Shown here: positions 18,301 to 25,486 of the stretch, in pieces
Layout of the letters: each line of letters starts with the position of its first letter
Numbering within the stretch: position 1 is the stretch's first letter
Assembly: GCF_027111255.2 (NCBI RefSeq)
Contig: NZ_CP114285.2
Coordinates: 2,790,001 to 2,854,000, forward strand
Length of the DNA: 64,000 bases
Reading direction: 5' to 3'
Origin: Flavobacterium flavigenum
Lineage (GTDB): Bacteria; Bacteroidota; Bacteroidia; Flavobacteriales; Flavobacteriaceae
Notes under the pieces: generated by a model
Databases searched by the model: none
What the model was told of the DNA's origin: nothing
The model's input: only the letters and a program-made list of their open reading frames with translations
Translations under genes and position numbers: made by a program

Positions 18301-19422
18301 CAGTTAGGTAATTATTATACACAGCCCGGAGGAAAAGGCACTGTTATCCCGGCAGGGACTATATTGCGAACCTCACAAACTATTTATGTTTACGCTGTTT
18401 CAGGGAACCGGTTAATTTGTACCAGCGAAAAAAGTTTTTCAGTTACCATTTCTGTAACACCAGTACTAAGCATTACACCCGACGTTGCAATTTGTCAAAA
18501 ATATATACTGCCTGCCTTAACCGTTGGACGATATTACACTGGACCAAATGCAACCGGAACACAGCATTTTGCCGGAGAGCAGATAACTTCCAGTCAAAAA
18601 ATGTACATCTACGCCTCAGCAGCAACCAATGCCAGTTGCTTTTCACAGGATGATTTTGATATTACGATTTATCCATTAAAAAACTTTACCGTACAAAGCG
18701 CAATCATCTGTGTCGATTATGAAACAGGAGCCGCACTCAATTCAGTACAGCTGAACTCCGGAATAACTTCAAACGATTACACCGTTGAATGGTATCTAAA
18801 CGGCAATAAAGTAGGCACAGGATTTACCTATACTGCTATTCAGGAAGGTACTTATACCGTTATCCCTGTCAAAAACACACCCGATATTGGCAGTGACTGC
18901 GGCTATAGTCCTGCAACCGTTACGGTCGAAAAATCCAGTCCAGCCGTTGCAACCGTAACAGTGTCTGATAGTTTTGCGGAGACTATTGATATTATTGTAA
19001 ATCTAATTAGTGGTTTTGGAACATACGAATATCAACTCGACGATGGTGATTTTCAAACCAGCAATGTTTTCTCTGATGTAGATTCAGGAGAACACGCTAT
19101 TACGATAAGAGATACCAAAGCAAATTGCGACAATTTGATTTTATTTGCCAAGGTGCTCAAATACCCTAAATTTTTCACACCCAACAATGATGGGTACAAT
19201 GACACCTGGAACATTCCCGATCTCGCTTTTCAGCCCGAGGCCGTGATCAATATTTATGACCGCTATGGCAAATTCTTAAAACGAATCAGTCCTGCAGGTC
19301 CTGGTTGGGACGGTAATTACAACGGAGGCCCGCTTCCTACTACCGACTATTGGTTTGACGTTACTTATACTCTAAACGGAACATCCCAGGTATTCAGAGC
19401 TCATTTTAGCATGAAACGATAA
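15367..19422 (+). CDS. Choice-of-anchor L, T9SS type B (CHU_C-like) surface protein with eight tandem repeats
   Basis: This 1351-residue exported protein starts with a signal peptide (MRSALLLVLLFYSTISSSQG). A choice-of-anchor-L-like domain follows at about 20-270 (VQFDFTPLSSNFSFDFLFASNEYGEFQ). Next is an Ig-like section, then eight about 70-residue repeats from about 536 to 1103. Each repeat begins with a Cys and CxxYxLPPL, and continues with YYTxxGGxGT, AGTxITTSQTIYxYA and a second Cys. The C-terminus (KFFTPNNDGYNDTWNI, INIYDRYGKFL, WDGNYNGGPLPTTDYWF) is the gliding-associated T9SS type B sorting domain. It is most likely a cell-surface adhesin or secreted structural protein. It stands alone, divergent from pfkB. 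Confidence 0.92.
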   Translation: MRSALLLVLLFYSTISSSQGIIVDTTSLSIPELVRQELMQNACTIESNFKFSSRLGIGKFTNTNPNFPITNGIIIRNGIAKHTEGSYTGLNESSRLNNNNDPDLQNISNENGQIVPITDVSYVQFDFTPLSSNFSFDFLFASNEYGEFQCGFSDVFAFILTDLTTGISKNLAIVPGTTTPVSVKNIRDQQYNSACLSANANLFDRYNVTNPAGSAINMRGETKVLKASSAVIPNRTYSIKLAIGDYNDSNYDSAVFIKGGSFITTMDLGPDRIICEGESVTLQSGLVGNYNYIWTLNGTEIPGETNSTLTANQAGTYGLTATLSGCVIKDEVVIKDLIIKTPKDLIACYNTNGVYQYNLTQNNLAALGIDPAKYTIYYFDSLTSANANGPSIPQNQLNSFTSSGNQTIYIKAVPVNNNGFFCNNLISFNLLVTPAINIVKPSDINICNNISGRVMVDLTTQESTILNGQNPLDYKIRYYTSQAAANSATNNITDPKAFNTSTAQTPQTIWVRVENISSSVCFATVNFNINIFSLPPVDDIPDVVACNSYTLSPITAGEYYTGPNGTGTKLNPEDIITKSGAYYIFNRSAANGCTNETSFNVILIYELSFKKEACGQYTVPRVAAGGFFTASGGQGNAIPAGTIYTTSQTIYYYARINGTVCRDEALSFVVYPLPLVDKPGNVVTCNSYILPPLVNGNYYTATGGKGTLLNAGTTITSSQTVFVFANDGRCTNEYSFKIDIINSAAFVPISRCGNYVLPPVVIGGYYTAPSGQGQNIPAGTNITTSQTVYYYAVTSTSPNCTDNLKYEITIKTLPPVDKPANRLECERYVLPPLLNGKYYTRTNGGGTALKAGDVITTTQTIYVYAVGPECTNEHSFIVEIRKRPLVDSFTDVVSCTAFKLPVLKNGKYYTATGGPHGLGTQIAEGTLINTTQTIYIYNEWADFASCSNETFFKVNYNGIDVGTFANINVCDSYTLPPLQLGNYYTQPGGKGTVIPAGTILRTSQTIYVYAVSGNRLICTSEKSFSVTISVTPVLSITPDVAICQKYILPALTVGRYYTGPNATGTQHFAGEQITSSQKMYIYASAATNASCFSQDDFDITIYPLKNFTVQSAIICVDYETGAALNSVQLNSGITSNDYTVEWYLNGNKVGTGFTYTAIQEGTYTVIPVKNTPDIGSDCGYSPATVTVEKSSPAVATVTVSDSFAETIDIIVNLISGFGTYEYQLDDGDFQTSNVFSDVDSGEHAITIRDTKANCDNLILFAKVLKYPKFFTPNNDGYNDTWNIPDLAFQPEAVINIYDRYGKFLKRISPAGPGWDGNYNGGPLPTTDYWFDVTYTLNGTSQVFRAHFSMKR

Positions 19423-19440
19423 TTATTTGGACCTGCCACC

Positions 19441-19492
19441 ATCCCGATAGCTATCGGGAGCGTTACTTCGGTAACCTGCTCCCATCCTTCAC
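19441..19492. repeat. Palindromic extragenic repeat and hairpins downstream of the T9SS gene
   Basis: An 18-bp perfect palindrome, TCCCGATAGCTATCGGGA (19442-19459), is followed by a second nested hairpin: GGGAGC/GCTCCC enclosing GTTAC-TTCG-GTAAC. This may stop transcription, but it has the look of a dispersed flavobacterial palindrome. From about 19500 to 19644 I see nothing beyond AT-rich spacer. Confidence 0.6.
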
Positions 19493-19644
19493 GCGGTTAT
19501 AAGAACATTTGTAAGTTTGAGATTATTATTTTTTTATATTTGGGAAAAAGTAAAAAATTGATGTATACATCTAATTTTGGGTAGATTGGCGCTATTTTGT
19601 AGTGGCTTATATACGAGTTATACGTCAGTGTAAAAAGAACATAG

Positions 19645-20289
19645 ATGAAAATATTAGCAATTATATTAATTTTATTATTCAATATTTCCTGCAAAAACAA
19701 GGAAACAAAATCAGTTAAAAAAGTAGATAATTTCAAAGAAATAGAAAAGACAATTTCTGAGAATAAAAATAAATCTGACACTACTGATATTAAAAATTAC
19801 CCAAATGAAGTAATGAATGAAAAAGACATTCTTTTTAATGGAAGCCTAAAAAGATATTTTACTATTAACGAGTTCGAAAAAGTATTTGGAGTAAATGATA
19901 GTATTAAATTAGTCTCAGAAGAGGAACCTTGTTATACAATTTTTGAAAATGAAGATGGAAGTGTTGATCCGGAAGACAAATATCTTTATAAAGATGGTTC
20001 ACGATTTGAAAACTCAAAAGACAAGGTAGCCGTGGATGAATTTAGATTTACAAAAAGTAATTTTATTTTATTTAAAGGGATAAAATTAAAATCAACTACA
20101 TCAATAAGTGAACTTCAAAAGCTCTTTCCAAATGCAACTAGAAATATTGGGAAGATTGATGTTTACGGAGAGGGCAAGCTAAAAGTAATTCATCTAAGAG
20201 AGGATGACAAAAATACTTCTGACGGACATATAAAAATATTTATTAAAAATGATAAATTATACTTTATGCATTGGTGGTACCCTTGTTAA
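19645..20289 (+). CDS. Hypothetical lipoprotein
   Basis: This 214-residue protein has a lipoprotein signal (MKILAIILILLFNISC, cysteine at residue 16), then a Lys/Glu/Asp-rich linker and a small alpha/beta-looking domain. Notable segments are YFTINEFEKVFGVNDSIKLVSEEEPCYTIF and a C-terminus of KIFIKNDKLYFMHWWYPC. I do not recognise the family. It is very AT-rich and is immediately followed, 11 bp after the stop, by a large palindromic element (20301-20431). It is the first gene of a short array of unrelated small accessory genes with such elements between them. Confidence 0.7.
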   Translation: MKILAIILILLFNISCKNKETKSVKKVDNFKEIEKTISENKNKSDTTDIKNYPNEVMNEKDILFNGSLKRYFTINEFEKVFGVNDSIKLVSEEEPCYTIFENEDGSVDPEDKYLYKDGSRFENSKDKVAVDEFRFTKSNFILFKGIKLKSTTSISELQKLFPNATRNIGKIDVYGEGKLKVIHLREDDKNTSDGHIKIFIKNDKLYFMHWWYPC

Positions 20290-20300
20290 AACCTCACTCT

Positions 20301-20431
20301 GATATTCGTTTGCAACGAGTACCTACATAAATTAAAACTATATCGTAGCGTTTGTAACTCGGCTCCTGAAACAGATTTTTTTTAAAAGCCGCGTTGCAAA
20401 CGCTTTAATTGTGTACACAAATAACGGGTAC
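20301..20431. repeat. Large palindromic intergenic element, copy A (right arm missing)
   Basis: This element aligns base by base with the complete copy at 23244-23415. It has a left outer arm (TTCGTTTGCAACGAGTACC), the spacer with TTAAAACTATAT, and an inner stem of AGCGTTTGTAACTCGGCT (20346-20363) pairing with AGCCGCGTTGCAAACGCT (20387-20404) at 16 of 18 positions plus a wobble. The right side runs into ACACAAATAACGGGTA (20415-20430) and then stops matching, so the outer right arm is absent. Beyond it, 20432-20587 contains no gene that I can see. Confidence 0.7.
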
Positions 20432-20587
20432 ATTTTATATTAGCTTTTTCAATGTAAAAAATACTCAAAATACAAGTCTCGCAAAATTTGCAAATTCAGG
20501 AGAAAACCTATTTTATACTATTTTAGTATAGTCGATAATATTCACTTTCATAAGATGCTAACTGAACGAGATACTGAAACATTAGTA

Positions 20588-21208
20588 TTAATTTGGAAAC
20601 CATCTATCAATCAAAGTTTTTATTTCCAATTTAGCATTTTCAAGAATTGAATTTAATTGGTCTCTATTTTGGTCAACCCCAAAAGCTGAAATCTGTTCTG
20701 AAGAGATACCCATAAAATCAAAATTTTGTTTTATTGTAGATGACGCAAATTCCCTGATAGTATCGGAATTATTATAATCGAATCCACTCACTACTATTGA
20801 TAAAGCTTTTTTATCTTTACAAAGACCACTAAAGCCTGTTTCAGGGCTAAAAGAAAATGTCTTATCACTAACGACAATAGCATCTATCCAGGCCTTTACC
20901 GTGGCTGGCATTGTAAAATTGTAAATAGGAAAAGCCAATACGATATTATCAGCTGCAATAACTTCATCTATAAGTTTATGATGATTAGACAGTGTTAAGA
21001 GTTCTGTTTCTGAAAAATCTCTTTTACCCATATTCCATTCCATTATTAAATTCAAGTTTTTTTCTAGTAATAATTCAGGTGGAGTTTCAGTTAAATTTAA
21101 ATGTTTTATTTCTGTTTTTCCTTTTGCCAGTTCTACAAATTCATCAAATAAAATTTTTGTGTAGGAGCCTTTTCTGGGTGTGTAGTTTATTACTAATGTT
21201 TTTGTCAT
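20588..21208 (-). CDS. FMN-dependent NAD(P)H oxidoreductase (AzoR/flavodoxin-2-like)
   Basis: This 206-residue flavodoxin-fold reductase has an N-terminal phosphate-binding segment (VINYTPRKGSYTK), the conserved AFPIYNFTMPATVKAWIDAI of azoreductase/quinone-reductase proteins, and ALSIVVSGFDYNN near the nicotinamide site. Such enzymes reduce quinones or azo and nitro compounds with two electrons and protect against electrophiles. It is divergent from a LysR-type regulator 112 bp away, the usual arrangement for an inducible detoxification gene. The DNA around its start codon is duplicated upstream (21224-21249), giving a tiny upstream reading frame. Confidence 0.87.
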   Translation of the reverse strand: MTKTLVINYTPRKGSYTKILFDEFVELAKGKTEIKHLNLTETPPELLLEKNLNLIMEWNMGKRDFSETELLTLSNHHKLIDEVIAADNIVLAFPIYNFTMPATVKAWIDAIVVSDKTFSFSPETGFSGLCKDKKALSIVVSGFDYNNSDTIREFASSTIKQNFDFMGISSEQISAFGVDQNRDQLNSILENAKLEIKTLIDRWFPN

Positions 21209-21249
21209 TTTATTTTTTTTAATAGTTTATTACTAATTTTTTTGTCATT
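21184..21249 (-). repeat. Tandem duplication of the oxidoreductase start region
   Basis: The 26 bases at 21184-21209, which include the start codon and first codons, recur at 21224-21249 with one change, a 40-bp period. The upstream copy encodes MTKKLVINY followed by a stop, a potential leader mini-ORF on the minus strand. Confidence 0.75.
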
Positions 21250-21266
21250 CTTTTTACAAATATAGA

Positions 21267-21280
21267 ATCAACACATTGAT
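21267..21280. promoter_or_regulatory. Candidate LysR operator between divergent genes
   Basis: ATCAA-CACA-TTGAT is a short palindrome with the T-N11-A character of LysR sites. It is flanked by a minus-strand TATATTTG box (21257-21264) and a plus-strand TATTTTTG box (21290-21297), so binding could control both genes. Confidence 0.5.
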
Positions 21281-21320
21281 AATTTTAATTATTTTTGTTT
21301 GCTTATTTATAATATATGTT

Positions 21321-22214
21321 ATGATTAATTTAGAATGGTTGAGAACTTTTAGCGCTATTTATGAATGCAACAACATTACAGAAGCTTCAAAAAAATTAAA
21401 TATGACTCAGCCTGGAGTTAGTAAACATTTATCTGCTCTGGAAAGCCATATTGGAAAAAAACTATTTGAAAGAACTACCCGGAAATTAGAACCTACTGAA
21501 TATGGAAAATTTTTATATTCACAAATTAATAATCCATTAAGTGAATTAGAAAAGGTAGAATATTATTCAGGTCAAAGAGCAAAAAAACAACGATCTGCAA
21601 TAACAATTGGTTGTACTACAGACTTTTTCAGGAAAGAATTAATACATGATATTTATACTTTTGACATGTATATAGTGACCCAATTTGGAAATGAAAAAGA
21701 ATTGATTGAAGCTCTTGAAACGGAAAAAATTCAATTATTGGTTGGAATAAAAAAACACGATACTTACGAACATCAATTCACATACTTAAAGAATGAAGAG
21801 TTAGAATTAATTTGCTCCAATTCTATTGTTATTCCGGAGAATATTGAAAAAAATGATACCCAATTCATCACATGGCTACAAAAGCAAACCTGGTTTACAT
21901 ATGATAATAACCAAGATGATATAAAAAAGTTCTGGGATTCCAGATTTAATACTAATCCAAGAATAGTTCCAAGATATATTTTACCCTCTTATCTGGACAT
22001 CATAGAAACTTTAAAAAATAATAGCGGATTTAGTATCGTTCCTAAACATTTATGTGATGAAGAGTTAGACAAAAATTTAATTAAAACACCAATTCAGTCT
22101 TCTAAAATAATAGAGCAAAAACTATTTTATTCATTCAAGCTGAAGAATAATAACCTGAAAGAAATTAACCTTTTTATAGAAAAGATGAAAAAAACTAATT
22201 TACCACCTTATTAA
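21321..22214 (+). CDS. LysR-family transcriptional regulator
   Basis: The LysR protein is about 297 residues. I place the start at the ATG at 21321, because the 15 codons before it (beginning MIILIIFVCLF) are hydrophobic and foreign to the family, whereas MINLEWLRTFSAIYECNNITEASKKLNMTQPGVSKHLSALESHIGKKLFERT is a textbook LysR helix-turn-helix. The effector domain (about 90-295) is divergent. It probably regulates the divergent FMN oxidoreductase in response to its substrate. The pair sits between two partial copies of the palindromic element (A and B), which suggests that it was inserted as a unit. Confidence 0.88.
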   Translation: MINLEWLRTFSAIYECNNITEASKKLNMTQPGVSKHLSALESHIGKKLFERTTRKLEPTEYGKFLYSQINNPLSELEKVEYYSGQRAKKQRSAITIGCTTDFFRKELIHDIYTFDMYIVTQFGNEKELIEALETEKIQLLVGIKKHDTYEHQFTYLKNEELELICSNSIVIPENIEKNDTQFITWLQKQTWFTYDNNQDDIKKFWDSRFNTNPRIVPRYILPSYLDIIETLKNNSGFSIVPKHLCDEELDKNLIKTPIQSSKIIEQKLFYSFKLKNNNLKEINLFIEKMKKTNLPPY

Positions 22215-22250
22215 ATTAGTTTTTAAGAACACACCTAATACTATACAAAA

Positions 22251-22304
22251 GCTTTATTTTGTTTACACAAATAACGGGTATTTGTTACAAACAAAGCGCC
22301 AGAC
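22251..22304. repeat. Palindromic element, copy B (right half only)
   Basis: This is the right half of the element. GCTTTATTTTGTTTACACAA is followed by ATAACGGGTA and an outer right arm containing TTGTTACAAACAAAGCGCC-AGAC. It shares 17 identical bases (20414-20430 and 22264-22280) with copy A. Its outer arm would pair with the left arm of copy A at about 15 of 19 positions. Confidence 0.6.
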
Positions 22305-22419
22305 AAAATATTATGAAGCTGAGTTTACAATCGAATTTCCCGAAGAAAAAATTGGCAGAATACTTGATTTTACTTTCAAAGACGTAAAAATCGCAAAGGC
22401 AAAAAGCAGACTGGTCTAA
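22300..22419 (+). pseudogene. C-terminal remnant of an unidentified gene
   Basis: An open frame of 39 codons plus a TAA stop begins inside element copy B and reads QTKYYEAEFTIEFPEEKIG..., ending AKSRLV. The composition is protein-like (charged, alternating), but there is no ATG and no room for the rest of a gene. It looks like the tail of a cassette whose 5' part was lost. The frame stays open upstream to about 22282 only by chance. Confidence 0.4.
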
Positions 22420-22467
22420 TATCTTTTTTTTGTAAACACATGATCATAAAAGACCAATATTCGCTTT

Positions 22468-22501
22468 TTTGTAGGTTTGCTATTATTATTTTCTATATTT
22501 G
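22468..22501 (+). promoter_or_regulatory. Candidate promoter for the SHOCT-domain gene
   Basis: TTTG (22468-22471) is followed after 22 bases by TATATTTG (22494-22501), a good Bacteroidota TTTG/TAnnTTTG match. It leaves a 5' leader of about 115 bases. The rest of the 22420-22621 gap shows nothing else that I can name. Confidence 0.5.
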
Positions 22502-22621
22502 AAACAGTAAAAAAACTTCTCAATTCTTTCCTAATTTAGGTATATAGAAGTTGTGTTATATTACAAAAATAAACGAAGAACATTCTTCAAAAAAGAAAAT
22601 TAATTTTAAAAACAAATCAAA

Positions 22622-23212
22622 ATGGGATTTTTAGATTCACTCAAAGATTCACTTAAGTTTCCAAGGTTTTCGGAAAAATACGAAATGGGTTTTCCTGATA
22701 TAAGTAGCGGTGAGAAACCAGTTATAATTCAATTCAGAGAAAATGAAGTAGAATTTAAAATATTGACAGGATTTACATCTGTAAAAAAAATTATTAAACC
22801 AGATGACATAATAGAAGTTGGATTAAATCAAGAATCTTACAGATCGGCAGGAAAAGCAGTTACAGGGGCTGTTATTGGTGGAATTTTAACTGGTGGAATT
22901 GGATTATTAGCTGGTGCTGCTATAGGTGGAAAAAGAAGAAAAGAAAATCAATTGACACTAATAGTAAATAATAACGGAAACGAATGTGACATTTTTTTAA
23001 AACAGAGTAAAGATATTCCAAAAATATATTCAGAATTAAAAAGATTGTTAAGTAAACAAACAGCAAAACCTATTTCAAAAGAGTCAGAGAATTCAAACAA
23101 TGAAACTAAATCAAATTTAGCCGAAGACTTAGAAAAACTACACAACTTACTTGAAAAAGGAATTTTGACACAAGAAGAGTTTAATGAGCAAAAAAGAAAA
23201 ATGCTAGAATAA
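22622..23212 (+). CDS. SHOCT-domain protein with glycine-rich segment
   Basis: This 196-residue protein ends in a SHOCT domain (about 165-196: EDLEKLHNLLEKGILTQEEFNEQKRKML), a short helical oligomerisation module. Residues about 80-102 form a glycine-zipper-like hydrophobic stretch (GAVIGGILTGGIGLLAGAAIGG) that may insert in or associate with a membrane. The N-terminal about 75 residues look beta-rich (PVIIQFRENEVEFKILTGF), as in PH-like domains often found with SHOCT. Function is unknown; such proteins occur widely in accessory DNA. It is followed 31 bp later by the complete palindromic element. Confidence 0.75.
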   Translation: MGFLDSLKDSLKFPRFSEKYEMGFPDISSGEKPVIIQFRENEVEFKILTGFTSVKKIIKPDDIIEVGLNQESYRSAGKAVTGAVIGGILTGGIGLLAGAAIGGKRRKENQLTLIVNNNGNECDIFLKQSKDIPKIYSELKRLLSKQTAKPISKESENSNNETKSNLAEDLEKLHNLLEKGILTQEEFNEQKRKMLE

Positions 23213-23243
23213 GAAAATATGAATATTTCCTTTTAGCCCACTT

Positions 23244-23415
23244 TGGTGCTCGTTTGTAAAGAGTAACTATATAAGTTAAAAACTATATAATAGCGTTTGG
23301 AATGCGACTCCTGAAAAAAAATCATCTTTTAAGCTGATAATTTATCTAAAAAGCCACATTCCAAACGTTTTATTTTGTTTACTCAAGTAAAAGTACTCTT
23401 TACAAACGAACACCA
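23244..23415. repeat. Large palindromic intergenic element, copy C (complete)
   Basis: This is a 172-bp element bounded by 22-bp terminal inverted repeats (23244-23265 and 23394-23415) that match at 21 positions; the core is TCGTTTGTAAAGAGTA. Inside is a second stem, AGCGTTTGGAATGCGACT pairing with AGCCACATTCCAAACGTT. Relative to copy A the stem bases change in compensating fashion, for example C-G becoming T-A, so the fold itself is conserved. It may be a terminator, a structured RNA or a recombination site. Confidence 0.75.
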
Positions 23416-23492
23416 GACTCTGGATTACAGTGGCTATTGGTGTAATTATAACTATCAATTAATTTTTATCTCTAAACAATTCAATTCTCAAA

Positions 23493-24059
23493 ATGAAAAA
23501 ACTACTATTACTTACTTATTTGTTTTTATCAATTTCGGCACAATCTCAGAAAGTATCACCATATTACCCAGCAAAGCATGTTGTAGATGACCCTTCTACT
23601 TTTACAAGCCAAATAACTTATTTTGATATGAATTACATTACAAATAATATCAGTGAGTTTCTTACTTATAGTATGTATATGGTTTTAACAAAAAGTGATG
23701 ATAGTAAATTACTTTATGATGGTGGATCTTATACAATAACCTACACTGATAAATTTGCTCAGTCAGGAAATAAAAAACTTATTTTTGATTACAGCATTGG
23801 AAAGGTTGACGATGTTTATACAATTAAATCTTTGAAAATTACAGGATCAGAAGATAGGTTAATTACTTTCTTTGTAGAGTTTTGGCAAACAACTAAAAAC
23901 TTTACAGCTCCTGCAGGCAATTCGGATGTATCACTTTTAACAGGTCAGGATGTTGCAAAATTTTATTTTAACAAAGGCAAGCCTTATATAACTGTTACAA
24001 ATAATACCTTTAAATCAATAGAAGAATTTAAAGAATATTTCCATAAACTAAAAGGTTAG
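23493..24059 (+). CDS. Hypothetical exported protein
   Basis: This 188-residue protein has a cleavable signal peptide (MKKLLLLTYLFLSISAQSQ) and a mature part of mixed strands and helices (YDGGSYTITYTDKFAQSGNKKLIFDYSIGKVDDVYTIKSLKITG). I do not recognise a family. It is preceded by the complete palindromic element and is the last gene of the small-gene array before the core gene thiL. No regulatory signal is evident other than the AT-rich leader. Confidence 0.65.
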   Translation: MKKLLLLTYLFLSISAQSQKVSPYYPAKHVVDDPSTFTSQITYFDMNYITNNISEFLTYSMYMVLTKSDDSKLLYDGGSYTITYTDKFAQSGNKKLIFDYSIGKVDDVYTIKSLKITGSEDRLITFFVEFWQTTKNFTAPAGNSDVSLLTGQDVAKFYFNKGKPYITVTNNTFKSIEEFKEYFHKLKG

Positions 24060-24160
24060 AAACCCAAAGCCATCTCGCTGGCACTAGCGTCCCCTTGTGA
24101 ATGCAAAGTATTTTTTACTAGTTATTTTCAAATAATAACAAAAAAGCCAAGTATCTCCTT

Positions 24161-24233
24161 ATAGCCCTGATTGCAGTGAAAATCCTTTTGTGCCGGTGTT
24201 CGGCGCAAAAGATTATAATGAAAAGCGGGACCA
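24161..24233 (+). ncRNA. Flavo-1-like structured RNA motif
   Basis: The sequence from TAGCCCTGATTGCAGTGAAA to AAAAGCGGGACC, with an inner long hairpin (CTTTTGTGCCG/CGGCGCAAAAG), matches my memory of a motif that recurs after many flavobacterial genes and is catalogued as the Flavo-1 RNA. The outer GCCC/GCGGG ends and flanking GTGAAAATCC/GATTATAATG blocks fit that layout. The strand assignment follows the usual orientation. No other copy is in the window. Confidence 0.5.
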
Positions 24234-24284
24234 ATGCCCACAAAAAAACCAAATCTTTCCGCTTCAAATCAATAATCGAACTTC

Positions 24285-24320
24285 GTTTATAGTTATTAAA
24301 TCCTCAACTTCGTACCTTTG
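24285..24320 (+). promoter_or_regulatory. Candidate promoter for thiL
   Basis: TACCTTTG (24313-24320) matches TAnnTTTG and lies 35 bp before the thiL ATG. A TTTA (24286-24289) stands 23 bases upstream as a weak -33 element. Confidence 0.5.
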
Positions 24321-24355
24321 CAGCCTTGGTAAATCCAAAAAGCAATAGAAACAAC

Positions 24356-25402
24356 ATGATCGAAGATAAAAACCCACAACGTACCAGTATAGCGCAATTA
24401 GGCGAGTTTGGTTTAATAGAACATTTAACCAGACATTTTGATGTAAAACAAGAATCGACTTTAAAAAGCATTGGCGATGATGCAGCTGTCCTTGATTTCA
24501 AGGATAAAAAAGTGGTGGTTTCGACCGATTTACTGATTGAAGGCGTGCATTTTGATTTGGCTTACATGCCTTTGAAACACCTAGGATACAAATCTGTTGT
24601 AGTAAATGTGTCTGACATTTGCGCCATGAATGCAAAACCAACGCAAATAACGGTTTCTGTAGCCGTTTCTAATCGTTTCCCTCTGGAAGCCTTAGAAGAA
24701 TTATTTGAAGGAATTACACGTGCTGCAAATGAATATAAAGTAGATGTTATTGGCGGAGACACCACCTCATCTCAAAAAGGATTGATTATTAGCATCACGG
24801 CAATTGGTGAAGCATATGCTGATGAAATTGTGTACCGAAACGGTGCCAAACAAACCGATTTGTTAGTGGTAACCGGAGATATTGGCGCTGCCTATATGGG
24901 ATTGCAGGTTTTGGAACGCGAAAAACAGGTTTTTCAGGTAAACCCAAACAATCAGCCTGATTTGGATCCTTACACATATCTTGTTGAAAGACAATTAAAA
25001 CCGGAAGCCCGAAAAGATGTCCGAACACTTTTGCATGCTCTCGAAATTAAACCGACTTCGATGATTGATATTTCTGACGGACTTTCATCTGAAATCATTC
25101 ATTTGTGCAAGCAGTCAAAAGTGGGCTGTAACTTATATGAAGACAAACTGCCTTTGGACCCTCAGTTTATTTCGACTTGTGAGGAGTTTAATATTGACAG
25201 TACAACTGTTGCGATTAATGGCGGTGAAGATTATGAACTGCTTTTTACAATCGACATTAATGATTTTGACAAAATAAAAGGAAATCCAAATTTCTCTATA
25301 ATTGGCCACATGACAGATGAAAGCGAAGGAATTCATCTGGTGACAAGAGCGAATACCAAAATTGCCTTAAAAGCTCGTGGCTGGGATGCCCTGAGTGAGT
25401 AA
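24356..25402 (+). CDS. thiL: Thiamine-monophosphate kinase
   Basis: This protein of about 348 residues belongs to the PurM/ThiL ATP-binding fold and phosphorylates thiamine monophosphate to thiamine pyrophosphate. I place the start at the ATG at 24356, since a TTG ten codons earlier would add residues unlike the family. The conserved motifs are GDDAAVLDF, VSTDLLIEGVHFDL (Mg2+/substrate), SDICAMNAKPTQ, GGDTTSS and the late ISDGLSSEI and INGGEDYELLF. The length is normal. It forms a single-gene unit with a TAnnTTTG promoter and a strong bidirectional terminator. No other thi genes are near. Confidence 0.97.
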   Translation: MIEDKNPQRTSIAQLGEFGLIEHLTRHFDVKQESTLKSIGDDAAVLDFKDKKVVVSTDLLIEGVHFDLAYMPLKHLGYKSVVVNVSDICAMNAKPTQITVSVAVSNRFPLEALEELFEGITRAANEYKVDVIGGDTTSSQKGLIISITAIGEAYADEIVYRNGAKQTDLLVVTGDIGAAYMGLQVLEREKQVFQVNPNNQPDLDPYTYLVERQLKPEARKDVRTLLHALEIKPTSMIDISDGLSSEIIHLCKQSKVGCNLYEDKLPLDPQFISTCEEFNIDSTTVAINGGEDYELLFTIDINDFDKIKGNPNFSIIGHMTDESEGIHLVTRANTKIALKARGWDALSE

Positions 25403-25420
25403 TTTTAAAAATTTCAAATA

Positions 25421-25477
25421 AAAAAATTCCAAATTCCAACGATACAATATATTGGAATTTGGAATTTTTATTTTTTG
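25421..25477. terminator. Bidirectional terminator between thiL and the response regulator
   Basis: A long perfect stem, AAAAATTCCAAATTCCAA (25422-25439) against TTGGAATTTGGAATTTTT (25452-25469), has A and T runs on either side and separates two convergent genes. Confidence 0.85.
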
Positions 25478-25486
25478 GATTTCACT

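Noticed and set aside
16975..18675. CRISPR-like or satellite repeat array
   Set aside because: The periodicity is at protein level in one open frame with variable DNA; there are no short identical repeats with unique spacers. No CRISPR array was seen anywhere in the window.
20301..23415. Integron attC sites
   Set aside because: The large palindromes sit like cassette sites, but I could not find the GTTRRRY/RYYYAAC core boxes, and no integrase gene is present. They are kept as an unnamed element.
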